This document shows, piece after piece, positions 23,460 to 38,347 of a stretch of DNA of 64,000 nt (positions are counted from its first letter, which is position 1; the number at the start of each line of letters is the position of its first letter). The position numbers and the translations under genes are program-made. Under the pieces are notes generated by a model. That model was not told where the DNA came from, made no database searches, and was given only the letters and a program-made list of their open reading frames with translations. Source of the DNA: Monosporascus cannonballus (taxonomy: Eukaryota; Ascomycota; Sordariomycetes; Xylariales); assembly GCA_004154925.1 (NCBI GenBank), contig QJNS01000008.1, positions 372,001 through 436,000 of the forward strand. The letters run 5' to 3'.

Positions 23460-23700
23460 GAAGTGGGGTTGGTATTGGGTTGCCAGTCTGCAAGGTAATA
23501 GCTAGCTGTTAGGCTGTGAAGATATTTGTTATCAAAGGTTCTAGCATTTCTAAGTGGGTCGGCGGCGGTCTATAAAATGCTGACCTATCAACTTTTATAT
23601 GCAGTTTTTCATAGCAGGCGGGACATTAGAAAATTTCGCTGTCCAAGCCCTAATCAAGGTGTTCTATATCCTATATACATAAATTAACCCTATCTCTAAT
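23460..23700. other. GC-richer patch, possible unpaired LTR or element remnant
   Basis: A block of about 240 bp with much higher GC than its flanks, for example the GTGGGTCGGCGGCGGTC region near 23556-23573. It contains no frame I trust. No TSD or terminal repeat could be assigned. Confidence 0.3.
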
Positions 23701-26700
23701 TCAATATAAATAACGGTTTTAATTAAAATCTCGGCCGCAACGTTTTTGAATAATTATAATAAAATCATCAAAATCAATAAGTTTTTTGTTATTTGTTTAT
23801 AATCGTTAATTTTTATTTTATTTGCGTTATATCTATTTCGTATATCCGCAAATTCGTTAAAGTAGATCTATGATTTTAATATTTCGAATACTAAATAAAT
23901 ATTAATATATGTTTTCAATATTTTTCGCCAAATATTACGGAGAATTTGTTATATCGAACGATTTAATTAATAAAAGAAACCAGTTTTTTTCTTAAGTTTA
24001 ATAGTTAAAATCGTTAAAGAATTGAATATTAACTATTTCAACAAAAAATAATTAAAGTTTATGAAAAAAAAGCAGCAAAATTCAAAATAAAAATGTTTTT
24101 AAATATATACATTTTTGATATTCACGATCATACTTTTTAAATAACGCAAAACCTCTTCCAAAAACGTGAACTGCAAATTATTATTTATAATTTTTAACGT
24201 AACCTTTCTTAAATTATGTGAAATAAAATATAATTTAAATACCAAAATTGTATTGACGTATATTGTTGATTAAAATTATTTAACGAATATTTATATTATT
24301 TTCATTTATTTGCTTTTTTGGGTTAAGAAAAAAATATAATTCCATTTTTATTATAAGATATTTAAGTTATTTCTAGATAAATTAACCCTTTTTTTAATAT
24401 TCCATACGCTAATCGATTAAGTATTTTATTTCATATTTAATAATCGTTTCGTTAATTAAAATAAAAAAAATCTTTTTAAAATATTATATATGATCTTTCG
24501 TTACATAACTTATCGAGTTAACAAAATATTTAACGGATAAACTTTTTTAATTAGAAAATCTTATAGTTAACGTTATTATGGATTTTCCATTTTTATTTAT
24601 TATTATTTACGACTTTACGGCCAAACTTACCTGTTTTATTTTTAAATCAGTATTTTCTTACTTTTGATTTATAAACTTACATTACCGAAATAACTAAATA
24701 AACTTTTAAAACTATAAGGGAAATTTAATTTATAAATTTAAATTTTCAGTTTCTTAATAATTTTAAATAATTCTGCCCGGGTAAACTATTATTTCCGCTT
24801 AAATTAATCTGATAAATAAAATTCTTATTATAACTTAAATTATACATTTTCGTCTTTTCTGAACTTAGTTGGAATATTTTGAGTAATATATCTTTGGCAA
24901 ATATATTATTAATAACGAGTAATAAAGTGTTTTTTCGATCGGAATTTTGTTTTACGATATTTATTATTTTGCGTCCTATTATTTTCCGATTTTATTTAAT
25001 ATATTTGGTTTTACCTTATTTAAAAACCAAATATTAATTAATTAGGTAATTTATAGATTATAACCATTGAACAATATTTAAATAATATTAAAAAGTAAAT
25101 ATTACTTTTGTTTATAGGACTCTCAGGTCGATAATGGCATAAGCATTTATCGCGACTTTTAAGATTTAATTTCTTTTTCTGATAAAATATTAATTTATTA
25201 ATAATATACGATAAAAACAAATCTTAATTCCTAGGACGTCAAAGATTCTATTTCATAAAACGGATATAGACTTTTGACTTTTATCGTTAATAATTATAAG
25301 TAATAATCTATAATAACATATTTATTATATTTTAACGATATAATTACTTAGTTCTCAAATATATACCGTAAGTTACTTCGTACTAATAAAGTTTCTTTAA
25401 TTAATCTTGTACGGAAACATATATAGGATATTTACATATTCGTATTTCAATAACGCCTAAAATTTATTTTTTATTATTATTTTAAATATATTCGAAACAA
25501 TATTTAAAATTATGATATAATACGTTAATTTACTTTCTGATAAAATTAATATGCCTCGGATAATCTATTATAACTAATTTACGTTTTTGGATAAATTAAA
25601 TATAAGTTAAAATGTTTTAAAAATTTATAAAAATCTTTTGGCAAAATGAAAATTACTTATATTTTCTCTTATACGTTTCCTGCGGCGACAATTTCTTTTA
25701 TCAAAAGTAAATTTTAATATATTTTTAACGTAAGTATAAAAAATAAATAATTTCGTATAACCGTTATATCCGACTAGATAAAAAAAAAATATTTTTTATT
25801 TCGAACGGCTTATATTATTTCTTTTTACATTGATTTATTTTTACTTTTATAATATAGCATATGTATATTTATATTGGTTATATATATTATATATTTCGAT
25901 TATGTACGTTTTATAATTATTTTCCAAAACAGACATAACTTAAAAAATCTTGTTTCTCTTTATTTTAAAATATTAAACGTTAATATTATTTCAAATTTTA
26001 TTTAATTGGTTTTATTCGTTAAACTTTATTATCTTTTAGTTCGGTAATTGTTATAAACAAGTGAAATAAGGCATCTAATAATACGTTACACTTTTAAAAG
26101 TATAATATATCTAAAATTAAAATTATAAAAACGATATATAATATTAATAAATTTCGAGTTAATTTTATTAAGGTTTATTGTAAATAACGATATATATTAA
26201 ATAGCTTTTGATATAAAATTATAATTAATAAAACTATAAAAGAAAGAAACTAAGCTAAGCAAACTTTGATAATTCCTAATATTATTATATTAACATTATT
26301 AATTTCTGTAAGTTAATTTGTACTTTTATCCATATTCCAAATACATTTTAATATAGAAAAATACATTCAATATTTATATTAAATATATCTTTTCTATTAA
26401 TATTTTACTTATTATATGCATTCAGTAACAAGAATATTATAATACTATATGCTTTTTCACAGATGCGTAGTTTTAAATAAAGAAATTTATATGTTTGGCA
26501 GTAATTAGTAATATATGAATTGAATCAAAATGTTTCCTATATTTTATTTTCTTCTCAAAAATACATTTAAATTTGAAAATATATATTTATTTTATTTACG
26601 TAAACGCCTTCATTAATACGGTTTTCAAATTCTTAAAGTTTATTAAAAACTTCATATTTTTACCTTTAAATAACGGTAGTTTTACGTTTTATTCAACCAT

Positions 26701-28590
26701 TCTTTTACGTAATTATAATATTATATTAAAATAAATGTTTCAAGAATTATACAAATTAAAATATATTAATTTCTTCAAAATATTGAATACGTTGATAAAT
26801 TAATAAAATCCCGTTATCGTTAATATAACTCTGTGTTTTACTTAATATATAAAATATAAGGTATAAATAATTTAAATACGTATTAACATTAATATTGGAA
26901 TAAGAGTATCGTTAATACATACGTAAAGGAAACCATTATAAATAAAAAATAATTTATTTAGACATTGGCAAATACATATTAAGCAATTCTAATAATTCCA
27001 CCACATTACGTTACAGTATTTATTTTTTGGATATTAATAATTATTAAATGATTTCGATATTTCATATATATAGGTAACTAGGAAAGAAAACTATATTTAT
27101 CGAAAAACTTAAATAATATTTTATTAATATAATACCTTACAATATGATTTCAAATTAATAACAAATATATTTTAAATATTTTAATTTTATATTAAAGTTA
27201 AAAATTAATTAGTATATCTTTTTTTATAAATTTATCTTTTACCATTTCAGCACCATAAAATCCCAGACTGTTATTAAGATATATTTGGTTGGAAAATATT
27301 TCCTTTAGGCATATAATATTTCGTATTTATTGTAAAAAGACCTGCATTTCGTAACGCTTAACAAATATATTTTAGGTCATATAAATTATTTTTATTATTT
27401 CTTAATAAATTTAATAAGTCTTTTATATTTTTCAAATGTTTACATTATATCGTTATATAGAAAAATATTACAATTATCGATTAACTAAGGTATTTTGTTA
27501 CCTATTAAAAAATCGTAATTTATAGCGATAATATTATTTTTTAATTTAAATAACGAGATATTTATTGGCTTTATAATGCGGTAGAAGAAGATATAAAAAT
27601 CGACAAATAGGCATCCGTTTTCCTTTTGCGGTATTCTCGCCTTTTTTAATAGGAAAATAAGCTTTTTCGATTAAATTAATCTATTTTTTCTTTGAGTATA
27701 ATCTCGAGTTTCTAATATTAAGCAACGTTATGCCAATTTATTACCTGGGCTTTTTTATTGCTGGTATATTAATAAATCGTGTTAACCTTTTCGGTTTTTT
27801 TAAATAATAAATAATTATGTCTTAAATTTACAAAAAATAACGTTTTTAAACATAAATTTGTCGAAAATGAAAATTATATACGCCTGAGTAATTCGCCGTT
27901 ATATATAAATGGTCAATTATACTCCTTTCTTTTTTAATATATTTAAAAGAATTTAATATATTTAACGTTTTTAAAAATTACTATTATAGCAGTTATTATT
28001 ATTACGTAAGTAAGGGGAATTCTTTTAAGGCCGTTTTAAGGTTATCGTTTTAAGAGTTTTCTTTTTTATTTTAATATGTAAAATTAGCCACAAAATATAA
28101 TTCGTTTCAACAGAACTTATTTGAACCTTAAAATAAAAATAATGCGGTATTTGATAATATTTTACCCTAAAAGTATAAATATATATTAGCCTTTATAACG
28201 AAATGATTATTTATTTTCAAATTTCAAATATATGTTAAATATTACATTAAACTTTATTTAAGTATCGATAAATGTTTTGGAATTAATGCTTTTAATATAA
28301 ATAATATTAACTTTAACAAACTTAAAATAATTTATTTATTTAATTATTTATTTTCAATTTATGCTAACTACAAAAATATTAAATTTTATGTAAACATTAA
28401 TTAATTACGTATTAATATTAATTTTGACATTTATTCTTACACCTTAAATGTTTGTAACTATTTGCTTTTTATTATTAGTTCTAGCCTACTTTCGATTATA
28501 GATTTATCGTTAAAAACAAAGTATGCCGTTTCCTTACAGCCGTTTATTTTTAGCGCAAGTTTGATAAAGTTTACTAATTATACTGTTTTA
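23701..28590. other. AT-rich stretch with only faint, unidentified frames
   Basis: Nearly 5 kb. Minus-strand frames around 24750-25220 and 27580-27880 can be read with stops at Gln-like positions, but I matched none to a family. Otherwise low-complexity AT sequence. Confidence 0.4.
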
Positions 28591-28594
28591 AATT

Positions 28595-29120
28595 TTACCG
28601 CTTCTGTTCAAATATTTTATTACTAAATAACGAATAAAGAAAATTTAGAATCGAATTACATATTATATCGTTAATATTAAAAATTTGGTTTTTTAATTTT
28701 TTCGCTAGGATTTCGTTAATCCTTTTGATATATATGAAATATGTGTTTTTTATAAAGTAATTCTTTATATATATATTCCTTCGTAACCTGAATTTCATTT
28801 GGTTTTTTATTAAATCAGCTATAACTGGTAAGTTATAACGTAATTTCATAAATTTCGATATTTCTGCCGTATTTTTATATTAACCCTGAATTAACGAGAA
28901 TATGAATTCCGTTTTAATGTCGTAATTTCTCTTTAAATTTAACACATCTTTTAAAACAAGATTAAAAGATTTTTCGATTTAGTTAATTTAAAGTTTTATT
29001 CCGTTTTTACTGTTAAAAATAACGTGGTTTTTTAAGTTAATAATTCTAATTTAATATCTTTCCGATTAAATTTATAAGCTTTAGTTAAATTAACGGGGTT
29101 CTTATTGTTATCGATTTTGC
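28595..29120 (-). pseudogene. Unidentified coding relic, minus strand
   Basis: The minus strand from about 29120 to 28595 stays in one frame with very few stops. The last 84 codons (28849-28595) are fully open, with pieces such as NLPVIADLIKNQMKFRLRR, INEILAKKLKNQIFNINDII and LYSLFSNKIFEQKR. Upstream, the same frame reads VLKDVLNLKRNYDIKTEF. Lys/Asn/Ile richness is partly an effect of base composition. The charged, regularly patterned text looks more gene-like than most frames here. Family not recognised; a transposon protein is the likeliest source. Confidence 0.35.
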
Positions 29121-32100
29121 TATAAGTATTCTTATTACCGCAATAATCTTTTTACGGTTATTATTTATCTAATAAGCAGTAACATTTTAATCTTTCAAAT
29201 TATTATAAAAATCGTTTTATAAAATAAATTTTCTCTTTTATATATTATTTATTTACAATTTATTTTATTTTTGTTTTATCGTTTCCCTTCATTAAATATA
29301 TAAATATACAATTGTGGTTATTAAATTAAAAATGTTCAGCTTAAAAACATAAATTTAAATTTTAAAATATGGATATATATACCTCCAAGTCCGTCGAATT
29401 TCCCTATATCTCTTTATATCTCAGTTATATAATTTCCTAAATTATAAAATATTTCTTCATTATGTTATATTTGCACATATTCCGGTTCCGAGTAAATTAC
29501 TTTTAAGCCTTTTTTAATTTAATTCCTCATCCCTTCAAAACGAAATTTGATAATATCGTTAAATTTGTTTTAAAATAATATATTATTTTAATACAAAAAT
29601 GCAATTTATTTAACAATAGTTGATTTTCAATAAATTATAACCGCTTATTGTTTTATCTTTTCGACATATAAATATGTATATTAATAACATATATTCTGTT
29701 AATTATATAATATAACGCATTTGTTATATGTGAAATGTATTTACGTTAGGGTAAAATAATATAATATTAGTTGCGAACATTATATATAATTGTATATTAA
29801 AGTTTTAAATATTTAAACTCGTAATTTAATAACCAGTTCTGAAATAATATGTAATTTTATTATTCTTTAAAAACAAGTAAATTAAAGCCTATATAATATT
29901 AGTATCTTTATTAGTGTACTCGATTAAAATAAACATTTTGTCCTATTCTATATTTTAAATTACTGGTCCAAAAATATTTAAACAAGATTCTAAAACTTTT
30001 CATAATTCGAAATTTAACTCAAATAAAATTTTAGCTTTTTTGATAATTTAAGCAGAAATGTTTTTAAAGTTTTTAATTAATTTATATTTTTAAACGAAAA
30101 TATGTTCGCTTTTTTAACCTAATTTACGATATTAGTTGTAAATCTTTTCAAACCTTCTACAAAATGTAAATTGTGAAACTTAATCCTATCGGTTATTTTT
30201 GGTTATTTAATTATCTCGGCTATATTTTGTTTTAAAAAGAATTATCGATTTGATTATATTTAATAACGAAAAATGTAAAGTTCTAAAGATAAAGAATAAT
30301 TAAATGTTAAAAGGGTTATTGAATTTCTTTAAATATACAAATGGATTTTTGAATATAATATAAAAACAATCTTTATACCGTGAAGATTATTAAGCACGAA
30401 ATCTAAATACGTTATTTTTTAAGGATTATTAGGTAACTTTATATGTATAGTTAATTAATAATAACGCAAGATTTTAACAGATAAAGGCATGTATATATCG
30501 TATTTTCTAAAGCCTCTTTGTTATAGGCCTTAATATAAGCATTAAAAATATCAAACATTATTTGTATTGGGGAATATTTGCTGGATAAGTACAAAACAAC
30601 AAAAGAATGTAATTTTAAATTCGAATAATAAATACCATTTACAAAGAATTACGGAAATCGGTAAAGAATAACGAAAAGTTTATATATAATAAGGTAAGTA
30701 AAGTATTAAACTTTAACTTTTTAAACATAATTAATTATAGATTGCTTATAAATATGTAAATATAAATGTTTTAGCATTTTTCAATTTGAAATTCTGGAAA
30801 GTATGTTAATTTTTTGTAGCTGGGAATCCGGTCACTATACTCATAACAGTAGAATCCTTAATATCCGATTATAAATGCTATAAATATAATAATTTCTTTA
30901 AAGAATTCATATTTGTATTAAGCATTATATTTTATTTTAGCTTTTAAAATTCGTGTATAATTCTATTGATATTTAATTAATATATTATAAATGTTTTGGT
31001 GTTATACAATTCAATTTGTACCTTAATAATTAAAAATCATAATATTGCATTTTTAATTATACTGTTATTTTACTGTTGGTAAGTTATTATAAATTATACT
31101 TTATCAAGTTTCTTGAATAGAAAAACTGTAAAACACTTTATAAATGTTTTCGAAAGTCAAATTTAAATTTTTATAACAAATTTTCTAAATGTGTTTCGAA
31201 AACTTCTATTATATTTCTATTCAAATTAAAAAACGATAAAACTTTGTAAAGGATTTTAAAATTTATTTCCTAATTTCATTCGTTATATTTTAATAGTTTC
31301 GAATCGAATATTTCTTCAAAAAACTGTTTATATCAATAATAACTTAATAATAATAACATATTAATTGAAGCTTTCACTATTCGACGTCAATATTTAAAAT
31401 AGTTATTTAAAGTTTTTAAATTTTATTTTAAACACAATATTAATACGTTATATTTTGTTAATAATTCGGTTTTAATATTGTATATTTTTATAAATAATAT
31501 AATATTTATATCATTTCCATACTTATAATTATGCCGACCTTTAAACAAATACTAACGTTTTAAAGTTTTTCTCTACTGAAAAAATAAATAATCAACTTTC
31601 TTTAACTAATTCTTCTATTAATTAAAATTCTTATTAATATATTTATAATACTTTTAAAAACATAGCACAGTTTGTAAATAAAAATATATCGTAATTGACC
31701 GTTTAATATTATTTTTTAATAAAGAATTTAAAATATATAATTTTCGGTCAAGTCTGTTTGGTCATGGTAAAAAAATCTAAATTTTCAATATGTATTATTA
31801 TATAAGGTTTTAACTTACATATTTATAATAACTGAAATTCATTCAAAATATTCAATATAATATAATTTTCTCTTAAGGTTTTATAATATATTTTTACGGT
31901 ATAATAATAGTTTTTATTTATTTAAAATATTAAAATTCTTAAAATATTTAATTATTACGCTCAAACTGTTGTTACAAGATGTTTTTTATTTTATTTTCAA
32001 TTTTTTTGTTTTACGACTTTTTTAAACATAACATTATTCTTAAATCTTATTCGAATTTATCGGCCTTTATTTATGTTTTTTATATGATATTAAGTTTTTA

Positions 32101-33600
32101 TATTTGTTTTTTTGCAAACATATTTACATTTAAAATATATTAATTATTTTGATTAATTTTAAATTTCTAATCTTACTAAATACATTTCTTTTTTATATAA
32201 TTTACAATAATATATTAAGCGCTTTGTAACTTACTGTTCTTTTTTTAAGATTTATTAATAAATTAATACAATTCTTTTTAAATATATATTTAAGGTTTAT
32301 AATAAATACTAATTCATATAATATGTGTAATAACTTTTTAATAATATTTTTTTATTATGTATTACATTCATTATTTTATAAATTCATATATATACTCATT
32401 TTAAAATCAGAAAACACTTTTTACGTATTTAATTCGTTTTTATTAATTTCTCATAATTATCTATTTATCGAAACTATTTTATAGAACAATAATTTCGAAG
32501 TTTTGATAATATAATTTATATATTTTATTAATTCTGATTGAATTAAAACGATTCAAAACATAATATATATCTATAATAGGTTATTAAGTTAATTTTGTTT
32601 ATTATGAATAAATGGCATATTTTCGTCACTCATAATATACGGCATACATTATAATCCATCTATTCTATCTATTAACGATTTCGCGATCAAACATTCTTAT
32701 TTATTTTCAATAGTTTTTTAATTATTGTTTTACCGCATTTAACTATTTCTTCAACGTTTTTAATCCAGCTTTTATATCTTTCGTATCACATATCGAATTC
32801 TTTATCCTAATAATCGTTATTTCTATTATATTTACGTTATATTAATAATTTCCTTATTATATTACTTATTTTTTAATTATTATGCCGCTATAAATACCTA
32901 ATTCTTTTACCGATATCCTTTAAGCTTATGATATTTATAAACTTTATATCTTCTATTTTGATATGCAAAATTCCCTGTTTAATTTTAATTTTAATTATGA
33001 TTTAATTAGTATTACATTCACAAAATATTAAAATAATATTATAAAAAATGCTAATGTATAGTAAAACAATAAAATAATTATATATTAAATTCCTTTGCTA
33101 TATCTAGCTTGAACATCTATATACATAAAATATATTATTTAATATCGGATTTCATTATCAGAATAATATAATTCTCTAAATTTCCTATCGGTTTATTTTA
33201 AAGAATTTGTTTTTATTGTTTTTTTATAAATTATCGGAAAGCTTCTCACTAATACTTTTTATTGTTAATTTAATTGTAAAGAAATTGCAAAAACGTATTA
33301 TCGTAATTAAATATTAAATCTTTTATTATAATTATTCAAATTCCAATTTAGGTTTTATTATTTCTTATTTTTTTCTAAAAAAACCTTTCATATATATATT
33401 ATTTCAAAATTTTATTTTTCCTATAGAAAAATCAGATAATCTTTTATAATAAATACTCATTATAAAAGTAAATATTTAAGATAACGTATTATATAAGCTC
33501 TAAACTTAAATATGTTTGTATTTCGTTTTTCAGCACGTCGCAATAACATATTCAAATAAATTAACTACAATATATCAAATTAATTCAAATTAATCAGACT
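29121..33600. other. AT-rich stretch, nothing recognised
   Basis: About 4.5 kb of very AT-rich sequence without supported features. Confidence 0.45.
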
Positions 33601-33631
33601 TTGTGTCATTAATTGCTTTAATATCCTTTTC

Positions 33632-35110
33632 GCAAGTACGCCCATTATATTCCGGCTGGCTGCAAATGCCAAATTTCTTTTTTTCGCCTCAGCTCCTTTA
33701 CGAGGATTATATTTAGCCACTGTCAATTACGATTATTTATTATTATTTTCTCTCGTAATTGTAAAGATTTATCTTTCTTTATAATAAGTATCCTTTTTAA
33801 ACCCGTTCGTTTTTGCTTTTCCGATATTTATTAAGGATATGGTTGGTTTTGTGCAAATCCTAGTTATATTATTTTTAACAAAATTAAAGTAAAAGTATTA
33901 CGTTATTTTTATTAAAATATTAACCGTTTTAATTCTTTTTGTTAACGAATTACTTTGGCGGTTTCTGATTTTTATTTGCAAATAACCTCTTTGTCGCATC
34001 GTTTTTGTAATATTTTTAAAGGTTTTTATGGGGAGAGAAATAACAAAGTAGGAAAAAGTAAGTGGCGAAATGGTGGGTATATATATAACTAGAATTCTTA
34101 ATTTAAAAAGAACGTAATAAACATTAAATAAAATAAGTTCCTTTTTTCGAATCCGAATTTAATATTATCGGTCGTTATAATACGTTTAAATAAGGTGCGA
34201 AAACCGGTTATGAAATTCTTTTCGATAATATAAGTAAAATATCGAAATATAAGATTTTTAATACAAAGCGAATAGGTACGTTTAAATATAAAAAGATAAA
34301 ATACGTTAAAATATAAAACTCGATAGGAAATATAAATAAATATATAATATGAAATAATACCGTTAATATAATAGTAAGTTTTAAATTGGATAAAATAATA
34401 GTTTTTATTATCGAAAAAAACTTAAAAGTTTTTAGCACTTTTAATACACGCTGTAATATATTTAATAAAATATTTAATATATTTTAAACTTAATTTATAT
34501 ATTATTTTACTGTTTTCGCTTATAATAAATTTTTGATCCGGTAAAGGCAGATTATCGGCGAATTAACGAAAATAGTTGTTTTTCTCAAGAAGAATAATAA
34601 ATGGAAAAAAACCCAGTTTAAAAACTAACTATTTATTTTACTCCAAATTATTTTCGCTTTTTTACTAAACTTATTACAAACTTTTAGGCCTTTTAACACT
34701 ATTAATAACTAATCTCAGTATTATAAAAAACCTTATTAAATATTTTATTTTATCGAATTTATAAATATTTTTTACGCCAATTTATTCGCGATTATATTCC
34801 GGATACGGTTAAGTTATTTCTAATATATTTCTGAATTAGGATATAAAACCTTTTAATAATTTATGCTTCGATTTAAACGCGTTTCGAATGTTTTTTGCCG
34901 TTTAACAAAATTAGCTACCCAGTTAACCTCGACATATCCCGTAACGCGTTACGTAAACAGCAAATTCACCATAAATTTAACGTACTAACGCTGGATAGGA
35001 AACGTTTACGTATTTAAATTAAAGATTCGTTCGACGATCGATTTCTTTTCGATCGGCGTTAATTTTTACACATTAAGGATAATATCTGTTCGAACGAATG
35101 TATCATAATA
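33632..35110 (-). pseudogene. Fot1/pogo-type (Tc1-mariner superfamily) transposase relic
   Basis: Minus-strand DNA-transposon transposase, decayed but recognisable from end to end. Near 35080-35000 it reads KLTPIEKKSIVERIFNLNT, then TFPIQR, the start of a CENP-B/Tc5-type helix-turn-helix. At 34868-34927 it reads VNWVANFVKRQKTFETRLNR, the classic core of that domain. At about 34730-34775 IYKFDKIKY stands for the IYNFDETGF motif, whose first Asp (codon 34752-34754) survives while the adjacent Glu has become Lys. At 34146-34214 it reads FITGFRTLFKRIITT, then DNIKFGFE, the conserved C-terminal NIxxGF motif. A C-terminal zinc knuckle remnant, GICSQPEYNGRTC, lies at 33632-33676. The length of about 1.5 kb fits the family. 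Terminal inverted repeats were not found. Confidence 0.82.
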
Positions 35111-38100
35111 TCGGGCATTTAAAATTACTTTAACGATATCGTATATCGTATTAAGCTTTTTTTAACTACGTTTCGGGGTATATCATTTCGCTTAAAAGCT
35201 AAGCTTATTTTTAAAGGTTTATAAGACGTAGCGTTTTATTAATATTACGTAATATATATTTAAAATTAAGAATCGAAATATAAATAAAAAATAAGTCGCG
35301 AACTTTGTTAAGCCGCAAACCTATATATTGCGTTAATATAGTTAAATAATCTTTTTATTTTAATCAATATTTCGATATCCCAGGTTTCTTTTTATTTTTC
35401 ACCGTTTCGTACATTATTTAACGTAATTTAAAAAAATGAACGAGTTTTAAAAAATAAATAAAATTTCGAATTATAATGTTTAAACGTAAAAAAAATCTTT
35501 TTCTAATTAAGCGAATTTATCACTTATGATTTTTAAATTATTATTATTATTATTCGGCATTTTTGATATATTTTTGAATTAACAATTCCAATTTTAGTAA
35601 TAATACTGAAATATAAATAATGTTAAAAAATAGGAATTTATAATATATAACGATTCACGGCTTCAATCAATAATTGTATGTATCTTTCACGGCTTTAAAT
35701 TAACATATCTATCATAAAACTCTAAACAATGTACATAATGATGAACTATATTTCGAAATATTAAAGACACTTTAAATAATTAATTTTTAATATACATTAT
35801 GTTTATATAAATTATTTATTTATTCATTAAATTTTGAAATTAATATATTTTTAATTATATTATATACGATTAGTTTTACACGAACTTATTTAGATCTTAT
35901 TGCTAAAAGAAAGCCAAATTATATAACCCTTCCATATATATTCGACCTTTTTTATTATTTTGTTTTGGTCTGGGTTATAACAAATTAAATATAATTATAA
36001 ATTAAAAATAAGATTTCTTAATATTATTTATTATAAGATTAATGTTATATATTTTTTATATTTTCAAACTATTCTTTCTCTTTAGCGTTTTTAACCTTTT
36101 TTTAATTAATCATGTCAACGTATTAAATATTATAATTTTAAATAAATATCATAATTTGTTTTTTATTATTAAGATTGTTATTTATTCAAATTAGGAACTT
36201 AAATTTATAAATAACCGAAATTCGTTAATTATAACGATTAACAATTAAAGACAGTAATTAAATATAGCAAATTTAATATTTAATAAAAACAGTTATAAAC
36301 TCCTTTAAAATAATTTAATAAATCTACCTTTAATATAATACATAATATAGGTTTTAAATTAAATAAACGTTATTCAAATATTATTACCATATTAAAGAAA
36401 TCAATAAAAGGAAATTTAATTCAAAGTTGAAGAAAAATTTCAATAACATAATTATGAATTAAATTAAATAAACAAATGCATAATAATATTAATTAGGGGC
36501 TTATTTAATATGCAATACTTTATATATATAAATTTAAATTAATTATAAAAAAAAAGTTTATATTTATTAGGTTTATACCTGTATTATTTCTAACAACGAA
36601 ACTTTAAAAATGAAAATATATAACAATACCCGAGAATAAAAAACGATTCACAACTGGTCATAAAAACCTTTAATTAAAACAAAACCACTATTAACCTTTA
36701 TTCTTGCTTTGAAATAGTTTAAAATAACATAAATATACTTTATAAATATTCGAAACTATAGAAATTTAATTTCGAAATATGCAAAGGAATAAGACTATAA
36801 TTTTATACATTTCGTGCCGGCAAAGGTATAAATAAAATAATTTTAAAATGTTTTAAAAGAAGATCCTATAATAAGAACACCGTACTATTATTATTTATGT
36901 CAAAGCTATTTATAATGTATATATGCATTTTCAATTTTTCAAACATTTACACTTCAAAGTTAGAAAATATATATCTAAAAATAATAAAGAATTAAGGGAT
37001 TCAAAATGGTTATTTAAAAAAGCTAAAACCATTAACATAAATGGTTAACAAATATAAGCTTTTTATGCAGCTAGTAATATTTAAACGTAGAAACATAAAT
37101 CATACGTATATTTTTCATTAAATCTATATAATATATACATAATTCAGTTTAAACCAAATTTGTTAATATTAAAAGACATTTTAAAGAACTATTTTGAATT
37201 AAGAAAGGTTTCAAATTTTGAAAATATTGATGTTAAAATATTTTAAAGATATGTGTAGGTCTAACTGCATATAAAACATTCAGAATATATTTTAAATGTT
37301 TGAACGATTTGAAATAATCTGGTTAAATTATAAGGTTTTGTTAAACAGATATAATAACAATATACATTAATTTCTTATATTAATGTATAGAAATTATAAA
37401 TTGGTAATAAGTTATAAATAACAAAGAATATTGGAAATTTTAAAAAAGGGTTAAAATAATAGAAGATTTCAAATACAGGATATCATTAATACTCGTTTAT
37501 TATAAATACATAAATAATCATTTAACGACCGTTGAAATATTAAAAATATTCAGCCGGTAAATGGCATGTACAATTTCGTATTTTTTGAATACATGTTTAA
37601 ATATAATTATATTTACAATTATAAGCATAATTCATTATATATTAATTAGGTCCATTAAAAACTTCCTTTATTTCTAATTTCTACAGCTGAGAGATAATTT
37701 ACGTTCCATAGTATCTTTTATTTTTTTTCGTCACGTTTATATTTCCCTGGTTTTATTCAGTTAACTTGTTTACTTTAACACCGTCATCGAAAGGTCGTTC
37801 ATTATTAATATATAATAGTTTCTAACACAGCATTGTATATAATGTACGAAAAAAAGAAATGAAACTAGAATTGTGATAAATATTGTATATTATAGCGAAC
37901 GAAAATAAAAGAGAATAATTAAATAATAACAAGGATAACAATAATAATAATAAATTAAAAGAAGGTGGAAATCCAAATTAAAAAGTTAAAATATAAAATG
38001 GAGCAGGTTGTAAATAAAACAAAATATTAAACAAAATCGGTTTCGATGTAATAATACACATAAAAAATGTAATAATTAATATCATTTATAAAAGGTAATT

Positions 38101-38347
38101 TAAAATTATCCCTGTACACAGAATTTTAAAATTTAGTATTTTTACTAATCTTGATATATATAAATATTATAAGAAATATTCATTAGTTCGAATTTTAAAA
38201 TAAACATAAGTTATTAAAACATATAATAAAGTATTTATTAGAAGAGCTGAAAAAGTCGTATATAATATGAGATCAAATTAAAGTTTTATTTTTATTAAAT
38301 TAGAAAATATTTAATATAAAAAATTTCCTTTCTACGTTAAATTATAA
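35111..38347. other. AT-rich stretch, nothing firm
   Basis: Contains the segment 35885-35975 that resembles 18110-18205. Otherwise no supported gene or repeat. The 5' terminal inverted repeat of the pogo relic would be expected just above 35110 but is not evident. Confidence 0.45.

Noticed and set aside
34208..34438. 76-codon hydrophobic minus-strand frame
   Set aside because: It is an off-frame reading inside the pogo transposase relic; the motif FITGFRTLF lies across its end in another frame.
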